A stretch of 11,035 nucleotides of DNA from CAYTOF01 sp964439435 (GTDB lineage Bacteria; Bacillota; Clostridia; Oscillospirales; QAMX01): assembly GCA_964439435.1 (NCBI GenBank), contig CAYTOF010000071.1:1-11035 (forward strand). Reading direction: 5' to 3'. Numbering within the stretch: position 1 is the first letter of the stretch; every line of letters begins with the position of its first letter. The notes beneath the pieces were generated by a model that saw nothing but the letters and a program-made list of their open reading frames with translations, ran no database searches and was not told the origin of the DNA. The translations under genes and the position numbers were made by a program. This document shows, in pieces, positions 1 through 6,201 of this stretch.

Positions 1-193
1 GTAAAATCAGTTCGGTTTTGCTGTTGACATCTAGTTTGCGGTAAATCTGTTTGACAAAGTAGTTGGCGCCCCAGATACTGATGGAGGATTCAAGGGCGAT
101 CTCCTTTGCTTTCATCCCCTTGAGGAGCATATAAAAAACTTCTTTTTCGCGAGGTGTCAGAGCTTTAATCCTGTTCTCTATATTTTCATTCAT
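1..193 (-). CDS. LuxR-type HTH regulator, partial (runs off left edge)
   Basis: A DNA-binding regulator of the LuxR/GerE HTH class; only the first 64 codons are in the window. The protein starts at ATG 193, after a GGAGGG ribosome binding site, and enters the HTH almost at once: ALTPREKEV at about residues 11-19, then KAKEIA, then the recognition-helix region SISIWGANYFVKQIYRKLDV. No sensor or receiver domain precedes the HTH, so it is either a stand-alone HTH protein or a regulator with an unusual C-terminal extension beyond the edge. The HTH is clearly related to the one ending the next gene (332-1774), but the usual SxxTVxxHI pattern is altered to SIWGANYFV, which suggests a different DNA specificity. 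It follows that gene in the same direction but has its own promoter and is separated by a terminator. Target and signal are unknown. Confidence 0.8.
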   Translation of the reverse strand, partial: MNENIENRIKALTPREKEVFYMLLKGMKAKEIALESSISIWGANYFVKQIYRKLDVNSKTELIL

Positions 194-218
194 GGCAACT
201 CCCTCCACTCTAAATACC

Positions 219-247
219 ATTATAAAACAGAAGTTCCGCTATTGATA
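219..247 (-). promoter_or_regulatory. Promoter of the small LuxR-type gene
   Basis: On the minus strand a perfect TATAAT (-10) lies at 224-219, about 25 bases before the ATG at 193. The hexamer 17 bases upstream, TATCAA at 247-242, is a poor -35. A good -10 with a weak -35 next to a palindrome suggests an activator-dependent promoter (inference). Confidence 0.55.
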
Positions 248-248
248 G

Positions 249-264
249 CTACTAATATTAGTAG
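249..264. promoter_or_regulatory. 16-bp perfect palindrome, candidate LuxR-type operator
   Basis: CTACTAATATTAGTAG reads the same on both strands. Its centre (256.5) lies about 44-45 bases upstream of the expected transcription start near 212, the position of a class II activator site abutting the -35 region. LuxR-family proteins bind dyads of this length, so either neighbouring LuxR-type protein could bind here (inference). Confidence 0.5.
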
Positions 265-273
265 GTTTTGCGC

Positions 274-310
274 AAAAAAGCCCCGACACCTCTGTTGGAG
301 GGTCAGAGCT
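274..310 (-). terminator. Intrinsic terminator after the membrane LuxR regulator
   Basis: On the minus strand a stem of about 9 bp (AGCTCTGAC pairing with GTCGGGGCT, with two G-U pairs) is followed by TTTTTT at 279-274. It lies just after the stop codon of the 332-1774 gene and before the promoter of the small LuxR gene, so the two are probably separate transcription units. Confidence 0.7.
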
Positions 311-331
311 TGTGAAAAAAGAGACACAAGT

Positions 332-1774
332 CTATGTTTCGGAGGAAAGTCCGGTGGAATTTAAGCGGGCGAACAGTTCCATGCGGTTGTTGATACAGAG
401 TTTTTTGTACAGGTTTTTGATATGGAAATGCGCTGTGTGCACGCTGATGTCAAGCTCTTTTGCGATCTGCTTGGCATCTTTTCCATGGAGGAGCAGAGCG
501 GCGACTTCTCTCTCTCGAGGAGTGAGCTTCAGGTTCTCCAGTGTGTTTGAGGCCTCCACCGTTTGTACTGCCTCCGTCATGTCGACAGCGTGGAAGTCAT
601 CGGCCCACTCCGCATAGAAGAGGTACTTTGAATAGGCAGGGGAGAGCAATATAAATCCGACAAAGACAGCTCCGGAGGTCAAGGTGGCGACAAGGGGCAA
701 AAGTTCGGGAGAGTAGAGGGCGATTGTGCCCGGAATCACATAGGAGATCATGCTGAGTGGCAGAATTATCACCAGACAAAGCTTGAAAATGCGAAAATCC
801 CCATGTTTTTTGAAGACACAACCGAGGAGATAATAGGCTGCGATATATCCCATCTGCTCAAAACCGTGGATATATCGGGCAAAGCTCCGCAAAGCCGTGC
901 CCTCGGGCATAAAATAAAGTCCGTAGGTGAGGATCATGGCGATGAAAAACAGATTGCACATATTCCAGATGCTGCGCTTTGTGATGAGTTGCAAGGCCAC
1001 CGCAAGGCAGACGACGAGTATGCCCACGGCACCGTTGGCGGTTATGGCGGCGGGGGAGGAAGCCCCCGGCAGATAGGTGTAGAAGATCTCCACAAAATAG
1101 TGGGCGACAAAGAAATAAAGCGTCAGCTTAAGAGCGGGGTTTAAACGGGCTTTCGGTCGGTCCTGTGCGGCGGAAAAATCGACGGCTTTGTAAAATGAGA
1201 GGCAAAGAAAGGTACCGAGAATAAGTGTTGCCAAGTATGTCTTTTCGAAAACGCCCGAAAACAAAGAGAGCCCCGACCCCAACTGATTGAGAGCAAAAAA
1301 CAGTGAGATGGCGGCGGCGCCGAGCAGGCGTTCTGTGTTGTTCAGGGCAAAGGTATAGGCAAAGGCGGCACAGGCGGCGCATCCGCCCAGGGCGAACATA
1401 AAAAACATGGCAAGCAGCAGGCTGGCTTGGCCCGTGGGTAACATTAGCCAGAGCACAAAAGCGATGGCGGTGGTCAGGGCTGCGAACCTTGAGACTTGGG
1501 CCATGTTTTTTGTGCTTGTAAATGCAAACAGCACACCGGCGCCGACACAATAGGCGCTTCCCATGAGCGTCATGGCGTCCAGGCCGAAAAGTTGCACGGA
1601 TTCGTCAAACAACACCCCTTGCATATTGGCAAAAACAGGAGCCAGGGGGAATATCAGCATGTATTTCAAATGGCTTTTGCGCACATTGCGTATGTTGATG
1701 CTGTCCTTGGAGCGAAGCAGCGCACGAAAGGAAGCCACAATGCCTTTTTTGTTGTTCCCTTTTGCCTTAGCCAT
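332..1774 (-). CDS. Membrane-anchored LuxR-family transcriptional regulator
   Basis: A 480-residue regulator with a large hydrophobic N-terminal domain (about residues 35-395, roughly a dozen membrane segments, resembling an MFS-type fold) and a cytoplasmic C-terminal LuxR/GerE HTH at about 417-472 (LTPREREVAALLLHGKDAKQIA, then SVHTAHFHIKNLYKKL). This architecture is known as an uncharacterised regulator class, common in gut Actinobacteria such as Eggerthella relatives and also found in Firmicutes; a membrane sensor that controls transcription directly is the natural reading. I chose ATG 1774 because GGAGGAGGTG precedes it at good spacing and a promoter lies just upstream. A longer reading frame to 1996 exists but would cover that promoter and a terminator. 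The polar linker before the HTH (WADDFHAVDMTEAVQTVEASNT) connects membrane and DNA-binding parts. The signal and target are unknown; the adjacent small LuxR gene is a plausible target. Confidence 0.85.
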   Translation of the reverse strand: MAKAKGNNKKGIVASFRALLRSKDSINIRNVRKSHLKYMLIFPLAPVFANMQGVLFDESVQLFGLDAMTLMGSAYCVGAGVLFAFTSTKNMAQVSRFAALTTAIAFVLWLMLPTGQASLLLAMFFMFALGGCAACAAFAYTFALNNTERLLGAAAISLFFALNQLGSGLSLFSGVFEKTYLATLILGTFLCLSFYKAVDFSAAQDRPKARLNPALKLTLYFFVAHYFVEIFYTYLPGASSPAAITANGAVGILVVCLAVALQLITKRSIWNMCNLFFIAMILTYGLYFMPEGTALRSFARYIHGFEQMGYIAAYYLLGCVFKKHGDFRIFKLCLVIILPLSMISYVIPGTIALYSPELLPLVATLTSGAVFVGFILLSPAYSKYLFYAEWADDFHAVDMTEAVQTVEASNTLENLKLTPREREVAALLLHGKDAKQIAKELDISVHTAHFHIKNLYKKLCINNRMELFARLNSTGLSSET

Positions 1775-1816
1775 GCAGGCACCTCCTCCCTGTATACAGA
1801 CAGAGCCCTTTTCTAC

Positions 1817-1846
1817 ATTATACCGCAAAACAACCCAAATCTTCAA
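1817..1846 (-). promoter_or_regulatory. Promoter of the membrane LuxR regulator
   Basis: On the minus strand TTGAAG (1846-1841) and a perfect TATAAT (1822-1817) are separated by 18 bases, about 40 bases upstream of the chosen ATG at 1774. This supports the shorter start. Confidence 0.6.
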
Positions 1847-1917
1847 GCCGCAACGCAATAAATTGTAAAAGCCCAAAGATATTGCAAAATAAGCCCAAAA
1901 GGCAATGCTGACATGCA

Positions 1918-1953
1918 TAAAAGAGGCAAGCTCATAACGGAGTTTGCCTCTTT
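1918..1953 (-). terminator. Terminator of the NifX/MinD/Mrp operon
   Basis: AAAGAGGCAA (1920-1929) and TTGCCTCTTT (1944-1953) form a 10-bp perfect stem with a 14-base loop. On the minus strand it is followed by a short run of T. It lies 21 bases after the stop codon of the last operon gene (1975). Confidence 0.75.
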
Positions 1954-1974
1954 GTGGTTTAGAACAAGGTGCAA

Positions 1975-2313
1975 TCAGTGCTTGTGGTCGACACATGCCG
2001 TGCCTGTGGCTTCAAGCTTGCCCTTTATATATTCGTTTACGATGCCATCAGCAGTGCCGGAAACGCCGAGAACGACCTCAATGCCCTTTTCATTGAAGAT
2101 ATCGACGGCACCGCCGCCCATACCGCCGGAAACAATGACATTGACTCCCATCTCGTGTAAAAACACGGGGAGAAAGCCTGGTTTATGTCCCGGGTTTTTG
2201 ACAAACTCCCTGTGTGCGATTTTACCGTCTGCCACATCATAGACTGCAAAACCCTCACAAAAACCAAAGTGAGCCGAGACATTGCCCTTATCACTTGCGA
2301 CTGCGATCTTCAT
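1975..2313 (-). CDS. NifX/NifB-type (dinitrogenase FeMo-cofactor domain) protein, second copy
   Basis: A small single-domain protein (112 aa) of the Nitro_FeMo-Co superfamily (NifX, NafY, the C-terminal part of NifB, orange protein). Family features seen: start MKIAVASDKGNVSAHFG, a Cys in FGFCEGFAVYD, the loop SGGMGGGAVDIFNEKGIEVVLG and the closing pattern VNEYIKGKLE. Relatives bind metal-sulfur clusters or cofactor intermediates; a short tail with Cys and three His (ACVDHKH) may add ligands (inference). Three candidate ATGs lie together (2322, 2316, 2313). I use 2313 because homologs start MKIAVAS; AAAGG lies 9 bases upstream of it, and 2316 is equally possible. It is the last gene of the operon, behind the second MinD-type ATPase and before a terminator. 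With no nitrogenase nearby, a role in nitrogen fixation is not supported. Confidence 0.85.
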   Translation of the reverse strand: MKIAVASDKGNVSAHFGFCEGFAVYDVADGKIAHREFVKNPGHKPGFLPVFLHEMGVNVIVSGGMGGGAVDIFNEKGIEVVLGVSGTADGIVNEYIKGKLEATGTACVDHKH

Positions 2314-2348
2314 CATATCCATCCTTTCATATACAAATGCTTATCTGT

Positions 2349-3209
2349 CTATTCTAAATAATTTTTGCAAATACTTTCCCATATCTCAAAAATGGCCTTC
2401 CCTGCAGGGCTATTTGGGTACATGGCGATACTTTGAAATTGATTTTGAGCCTCCACCACCTTCCCGTCAAAGGGGATAATGCCCTCCAGTGGAATGCCTT
2501 CTTCCGCGCAAAATCTCTCTATCTCCTCCGTATTTTCGGAGTTTATATCGTATTTGTTGATGCAGACAAGGCATTGGACACCAAATTTGTTGGCGGTTTC
2601 CACGATGCGTTTCATGTCGTGTATGCCCGAAACGGTGGGTTCTGCCACAATGAGCACGATATCCACACCGGAGATGGAGGCTATGACGGGGCAGCCGATT
2701 CCGGGGGAGCCGTCTATGATGGCGAGGTCCGCATCTGCGCACTCATCATACAGCTGAGTTTTTACAGCCGCCACCAACTTGCCCGAGGCACCGTTGCCCA
2801 TCTTGAGCTGGGCTGTGGAAAACACGCGTTCTTTGTTTTTATAAAGTGTCATCTCGCCGGAGACATGGTCCTTCATGACGATTGCCTTCTCCGGGCAGAC
2901 CTCAACACATACACTGCAGCCCTCGCATTCAAACTCACCGACAACATAGTCGGAGCATATGGCGTCAAATCGACAGTGTTCAATGCACTTTCCGCACTCT
3001 GAGCAGAGTTCCTTGTCGATAAAGGCCTTTCCAAAACCGTAATAATCTGATTTTTGGGGTGATTTCAAGTCGGAGACAACGAGGTGTAAATTCGGAGCGT
3101 CCACATCACAGTCGGCAAAGGCACGGGCTTTGGAAAACTCAACAAAAGCCGCAGCAACGGTTGTCTTTCCGGTGCCGCCTTTTCCGCTGAGGATTAAAAG
3201 CTTTTTCAA
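2349..3209 (-). CDS. MinD-superfamily P-loop ATPase with inserted ferredoxin domain (second of pair)
   Basis: A 286-residue ATPase of the ParA/MinD/NifH class carrying two [4Fe-4S] motifs inside the ATPase fold. Seen: deviant Walker A SGKGGTGKTT at 8-17 with the signature Lys (SGKGG); DCDVDAPN at 33-40; first cluster CxxCxxCxxxC at Cys69, 72, 75, 79; second at Cys95, 98, 101, 105; and the Walker B region IIDGSPGIGCP at 164-174. Family members work as dimers that couple ATP hydrolysis to electron or cluster transfer, but few are characterised. The start codon is TTG (3209-3207), overlapping the TGA stop of the upstream paralog by four bases, with GGAGGTG just before it; this implies translational coupling. 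The tandem arrangement with its paralog resembles the paired MinD ATPases of the Desulfovibrio ORP cluster, which suggests a heteromeric complex (inference). Confidence 0.88.
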   Translation of the reverse strand: MKKLLILSGKGGTGKTTVAAAFVEFSKARAFADCDVDAPNLHLVVSDLKSPQKSDYYGFGKAFIDKELCSECGKCIEHCRFDAICSDYVVGEFECEGCSVCVEVCPEKAIVMKDHVSGEMTLYKNKERVFSTAQLKMGNGASGKLVAAVKTQLYDECADADLAIIDGSPGIGCPVIASISGVDIVLIVAEPTVSGIHDMKRIVETANKFGVQCLVCINKYDINSENTEEIERFCAEEGIPLEGIIPFDGKVVEAQNQFQSIAMYPNSPAGKAIFEIWESICKNYLE

Positions 3210-4039
3210 AAGGCCACCTCCTCTGTGATTTTACTTAGCAAATCGGCAAAGAAAACTCTGTGGTGCTCTTTTTCGCGCACAGCGATTTGGCCCTTTGAGT
3301 TCATCTGCGCAAGCTCGTTGTCATAGGGAATCCGCGCAAGCACCTTGATGTTGTGCTTTTCGCAGTATTCATCCCCTAGGGTGTCACGGGGCATGCATTT
3401 GTTCAAAACAACACCGAAGGGCTTTTCAAAAAGGGATACCAACTCATGCACCATGCCGAGGTTGTGTATCCCAAAGAGGGAGGGTTCCGCCACCAAAAGG
3501 CAATAGTCCGCGGGGCGAATGCTCTCCATGACGGCGCAGGCACTGCCCGGAGGACAGTCGATAACGGCAATTTCGTTCTCTATCTTAGCCAGCAGATCCT
3601 TTATCACGGGGATGCCGCTCACCTCGCCGGGGTTTAACCACCCTGTGAGGACATTCACATTTTCAGAAACCCCCACAGCCACTTTGCCGATGGGCCTTGG
3701 GAATTCGGTGATGGCTCCAACGGGGCACAGCAGAGCACACCCGCCGCAGGAATGACAGATTTCGTTGAACACAAGTACCTTTTCTCCCGCCAAAGCCAGG
3801 GCATTGTACTCGCAAAACTCAACGCATATGCGGCAGCGTGTGCAGAGATTCATGTCGATTTGCGGATTCAAAACGCTTATCGCATTTTCTGAAAGGATAC
3901 GGGGTTTTAAAAAAAGATGGCCATTGGGTTCCTCCACATCGCAGTCGACATAGGTAGCTTGCTTGGCGGCACAGGCAAGGTTGACGGATAAAAAGGTTTT
4001 ACCTGTTCCGCCTTTACCGCTCAGGACAGCTATTTTCAT
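3206..4039 (-). CDS. MinD-superfamily P-loop ATPase with inserted ferredoxin domain (first of pair)
   Basis: A 277-residue paralog of the next gene. Seen: deviant Walker A GKGGTGKT at 8-15, VDCDVEEPNGH at 31-41, two complete CxxCxxCxxxC ferredoxin motifs (Cys66, 69, 72, 76 and Cys95, 98, 101, 105) and Walker B VIDCPPGSAC at 159-168. The Walker B motif differs from the partner (DCPPG here, DGSPG there), so the two are not recent duplicates and may have distinct roles in one complex. Expected function: a cytoplasmic ATPase that gates electron or metal-cluster transfer to a partner, by analogy with NifH and Mrp; the substrate is not known. ATG 4039 overlaps the TGA stop of the upstream NifX-like gene (ATGA), and its own stop overlaps the next start, so these three genes are tightly coupled. 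Confidence 0.88.
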   Translation of the reverse strand: MKIAVLSGKGGTGKTFLSVNLACAAKQATYVDCDVEEPNGHLFLKPRILSENAISVLNPQIDMNLCTRCRICVEFCEYNALALAGEKVLVFNEICHSCGGCALLCPVGAITEFPRPIGKVAVGVSENVNVLTGWLNPGEVSGIPVIKDLLAKIENEIAVIDCPPGSACAVMESIRPADYCLLVAEPSLFGIHNLGMVHELVSLFEKPFGVVLNKCMPRDTLGDEYCEKHNIKVLARIPYDNELAQMNSKGQIAVREKEHHRVFFADLLSKITEEVAF

Positions 4040-4407
4040 TTTCCGCCCCCGCGGTGATGGTATCCGGCGTGTATTTCCGTGAGCTTTGGCAACTTGCCCT
4101 CTTTAAAGGCTTTGACATTGTCCAAAACAGAGCCTTCCGTGGCTTTGAACAGGTCGATTTTCGCGGCGTTTAAAACCTCTGCGGCATTGTCACCGCATCG
4201 AAAGGTGATGAGGGCTTTGACATCACGGTCCACCAGGGACTGTGCGGCCTTTATGCCGGCTCCGCCCTGGCTTATCGCCGCGGCATTGTCCAAAAAGCTG
4301 TGTGTGTCGTCACTTGTGTCAAAGATCACGTAGAAAGGCGTTCGCCCAAAGGAAGGACAGATGGGCGCGTCTAAAGACTTTTTTTCGACAGGAAGTGCGA
4401 TTTTCAT
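4036..4407 (-). CDS. NifX/NifB-type (dinitrogenase FeMo-cofactor domain) protein, first copy
   Basis: A 123-residue Nitro_FeMo-Co superfamily protein. Seen: MKIALPVEKKSLDAPICPSFGRTPFYVIFD at the start with a single early Cys (17), the stretch GGAGIKAAQSLVDRDVKALIT, then CGDNAAEVLNAAKIDLFKA and VKAFKEGKLPKL, which follow the family's beta-alpha order. The C-terminus ends in a His/Gly-rich tail (HAGYHHRGGGK), a plausible extra metal site (inference). It differs considerably from the copy at 1975-2313, so the two may hold different ligands or form a heterodimer. AGGAGATATAAA precedes the ATG at 4407, with only one base between it and the stop of the C_GCAxxG gene upstream; its own stop overlaps the MinD-ferredoxin start. 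The closest characterised idea is the orange protein, which carries a Mo-Cu-S cluster, but the metal here cannot be read from sequence. Confidence 0.85.
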   Translation of the reverse strand: MKIALPVEKKSLDAPICPSFGRTPFYVIFDTSDDTHSFLDNAAAISQGGAGIKAAQSLVDRDVKALITFRCGDNAAEVLNAAKIDLFKATEGSVLDNVKAFKEGKLPKLTEIHAGYHHRGGGK

Positions 4408-4408
4408 T

Positions 4409-4870
4409 TTATATCTCCTTTGAAAGATTATTTATTAACTCTTCTGCGAGTTTGGCAGCGTCCGCCACATATTTTGCACAGGGTCGCTCCTCATAGTACT
4501 TGGCACTTCTCGGCTCGGGCACAGGGCTTTGCGGCCCCTCGTCCAAGTCCAAAAGTTCTCTGCATATGATTGAATCGTGTGCTTCTTTAAAAGATGCGGC
4601 CAGATCCTGTATCAGCTCATAGTGTCTTGCCTTTCCCGCATCGTCATCGGGGTCGCTGTAACCGCATTTTATCCCCGCTATGGCAAAAAGGCTGGTCACG
4701 GCACCACAGACTTCGCGAAGCCTGCCCATGCCGCCGCCAAAAGAGGAGGAGATTTTCAAGGCGTCTTCAAAGCTCATGTCCAATTCGTCACAAAACGCAG
4801 CAAAAACGGCCTGTGCACAGTTATATCCGCGTTCAAAAAGAGCTTGTGCTGTTTTTTCTTTTTCTGTCAA
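4409..4870 (-). CDS. C_GCAxxG_C_C family redox-active protein
   Basis: A 153-residue protein of the C_GCAxxG_C_C family (putative redox-active protein). Family marks: GYNCAQAVFAAFCDE (Cys18, 27), FGGGMGRLREVCGAVTS at about 44-60 with Cys55, Cys69 in IKCGYSD, Cys103 in IICRELL and Cys131 in RPCAKYV. In most relatives I would expect Gly at the position of Ser60 after CGAVT; the Cys positions are kept. The family is widespread in anaerobes, often next to oxidoreductase or metal-cofactor genes, and its reaction is not established; the Cys set suggests an Fe-S or dithiol redox role. AGAGGAG precedes ATG 4870. It follows the Mrp gene by 16 bases and is one base from the NifX-like gene, so it belongs to the same transcript. 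No signal peptide is seen. Confidence 0.82.
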   Translation of the reverse strand: MTEKEKTAQALFERGYNCAQAVFAAFCDELDMSFEDALKISSSFGGGMGRLREVCGAVTSLFAIAGIKCGYSDPDDDAGKARHYELIQDLAASFKEAHDSIICRELLDLDEGPQSPVPEPRSAKYYEERPCAKYVADAAKLAEELINNLSKEI

Positions 4871-4886
4871 GACAAGGTCTCCTCTT

Positions 4887-5738
4887 TTATTTCAGATTTT
4901 CGATTTTTTCCGCTGCGGTGTTCAGGTAGTCGTTGACAAAGCGCTCAAATTTGCCGCTGTCGGCAAGGCTTGCCATGGTTGGGTCAACGGGAACTCTGCC
5001 AAGGATGTCGATACCGAGTTCCTTTGAGGTCTGTTCCAGATTGCTCTCGCCAAAGAGCTTTATCTCCTTGTCGCAGTCGGGGCATTTCACATAGCTCATG
5101 TTCTCCACCACACCCAAGACGGGTATGTTCATCTGTTTGGCCATATTGTAGGCTTTTTTGACGATCAAGGAGACAAGTTCCTGGGGAGATGTCACGATGA
5201 TGATGCCGTCCAGCGGTATGGATTGGAAAACAGTCAGCGGCACATCACCCGTTCCGGGGGGCATGTCGATGAAAAGATAGTCAAGCTCTCCCCAGACAAC
5301 GTCTGTCCAAAATTGTTTTACTGCGCCTGCAAGCAAAGGACCTCTCCAGATGACGGGGGCATCGTCCTGCTCAAGCAGGAGATTGATGGACATGATGCGG
5401 ATGTTGTTGTGAGTGCGCTCGGGGAAAATGCCCAGTTCGTTGGCCTCGGCCTTCCGCGTAATACCAAACATCTTGGGTATCGACGGACCTGTGATGTCCG
5501 CATCCAATATCCCCGTGGTATATCCCTTTCGGTTCAAGAGAATGGCTATCATCGCCGTCACCAAGGACTTGCCCACACCGCCTTTTCCGCTGACAACCCC
5601 GATCACTTTTTTTATGTTGTTCAACTCATTTGTCTTTTCATATTGACTTTTGGGATTGCATTGTGCGCTTTGAGGGCATCCCTCGCAGCTTTGCTGATCG
5701 CAGCTGCTGTCGCCGCGTGCTTTTTGTTGATTGTCCAT
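4887..5738 (-). CDS. Mrp/NBP35-family iron-sulfur cluster carrier ATPase
   Basis: A 283-residue Mrp/NBP35/ApbC-type P-loop ATPase. Family members bind a [4Fe-4S] cluster at a dimer interface and pass it to apo-proteins. Seen: an N-terminal Cys cluster (Cys13, 18, 21, 27, including CEGC) of the NBP35 kind; deviant Walker A GKGGVGKS at 51-58; LDADITGPSIPKMFG at 78-92; WRGPLLAGAVKQF at 131-143; FIDMPPGTGD at 156-165; and the cluster-binding CPDC at 219-222. The N-terminal Cys group is absent from short bacterial Mrp proteins, so this is the longer type often found in anaerobes. ATG 5738 is preceded by AAAGGAG. It lies 39 bases after the NifU-like scaffold, which makes scaffold-to-carrier delivery within one operon likely; the acceptors may be the ferredoxin-bearing ATPases or the NifX-like proteins downstream (inference). 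Confidence 0.92.
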   Translation of the reverse strand: MDNQQKARGDSSCDQQSCEGCPQSAQCNPKSQYEKTNELNNIKKVIGVVSGKGGVGKSLVTAMIAILLNRKGYTTGILDADITGPSIPKMFGITRKAEANELGIFPERTHNNIRIMSINLLLEQDDAPVIWRGPLLAGAVKQFWTDVVWGELDYLFIDMPPGTGDVPLTVFQSIPLDGIIIVTSPQELVSLIVKKAYNMAKQMNIPVLGVVENMSYVKCPDCDKEIKLFGESNLEQTSKELGIDILGRVPVDPTMASLADSGKFERFVNDYLNTAAEKIENLK

Positions 5739-5777
5739 TGTGGTTGACTCCTTTGTGTTGTTGTTATATATATGTAG

Positions 5778-6155
5778 TTATTTATGATGGCAATAATCAG
5801 ATATGGCTGCTCTCAGGGCTGACTGACCCAGTACAGAACAGTGCAGTTTTTCCAAGGGCAGACCGTCCAGCGCAAGGGCGATGTCGTTTTCTGTTATCCT
5901 GCCAGCCTCTTCGAGTGTCTTGCCCTTTGCAAGCTCCGTTGCGGCACTGCTTGCGGCGATTGCCGCTACACAGCCAAAGGCCAAAAAGCTGATATCCTTG
6001 ATTATATTGTCTTCAATTTTTAAAAATATTGTCAGAGAATCCCCGCACCGGGGATCTCCGCAACTGCCCTTTGCATCGGCATCCGGCATGCTGCCCGCAT
6101 TTCTCGGGCACATAAAATGCTCAATGACCTTGTCCGAATAGTCAGAACCAAACAC
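5778..6155 (-). CDS. NifU/IscU-like iron-sulfur cluster assembly scaffold
   Basis: A 125-residue scaffold of the NifU N-terminal/IscU family, on which Fe-S clusters are built before transfer. The three ligand cysteines and the key Asp are present: Cys37 and Asp39 in GDPRCGDS, Cys62 in FGCVAAIAASS, and Cys106 in LEKLHCSVL. The start YSDKVIEHFMCPRNAGSM is typical. I chose GTG 6155 because AAGAAGG lies 7 bases upstream and the protein then starts where homologs do. ATGs at 6176 and 6251 would add an atypical N-terminus, and the latter would overlap the MBL gene. No cysteine desulfurase (nifS/iscS) is in the window, so sulfur must come from elsewhere. It sits between the MBL hydrolase and the Mrp carrier in one operon. 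NifU versus IscU cannot be settled; only the N-terminal scaffold domain is present. Confidence 0.88.
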   Translation of the reverse strand: MFGSDYSDKVIEHFMCPRNAGSMPDADAKGSCGDPRCGDSLTIFLKIEDNIIKDISFLAFGCVAAIAASSAATELAKGKTLEEAGRITENDIALALDGLPLEKLHCSVLGQSALRAAISDYCHHK

Positions 6156-6201
6156 TTCTAAACCTTCTTTGCACATATTTATATTTATCGCATGCAAAAT
6201 G

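Noticed and set aside
803..1144. Open frame on the plus strand inside the LuxR gene
   Set aside because: Antisense to the membrane domain; low-complexity Gly-rich translation without a start signal.
1775..1996. Upstream extension of the membrane LuxR gene to 1996, adding a hydrophobic N-terminus
   Set aside because: It would cover a TATAAT promoter and the operon terminator at 1918-1953 and overlap the NifX-like gene; ATG 1774 has an excellent ribosome binding site.
2433..3002. 189-residue open frame on the plus strand
   Set aside because: It lies antisense to the MinD-ferredoxin gene, has no ribosome binding site and no family resemblance.
5223..5747. 174-residue open frame on the plus strand
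   Set aside because: Antisense to the Mrp gene, whose motifs fully explain the sequence.
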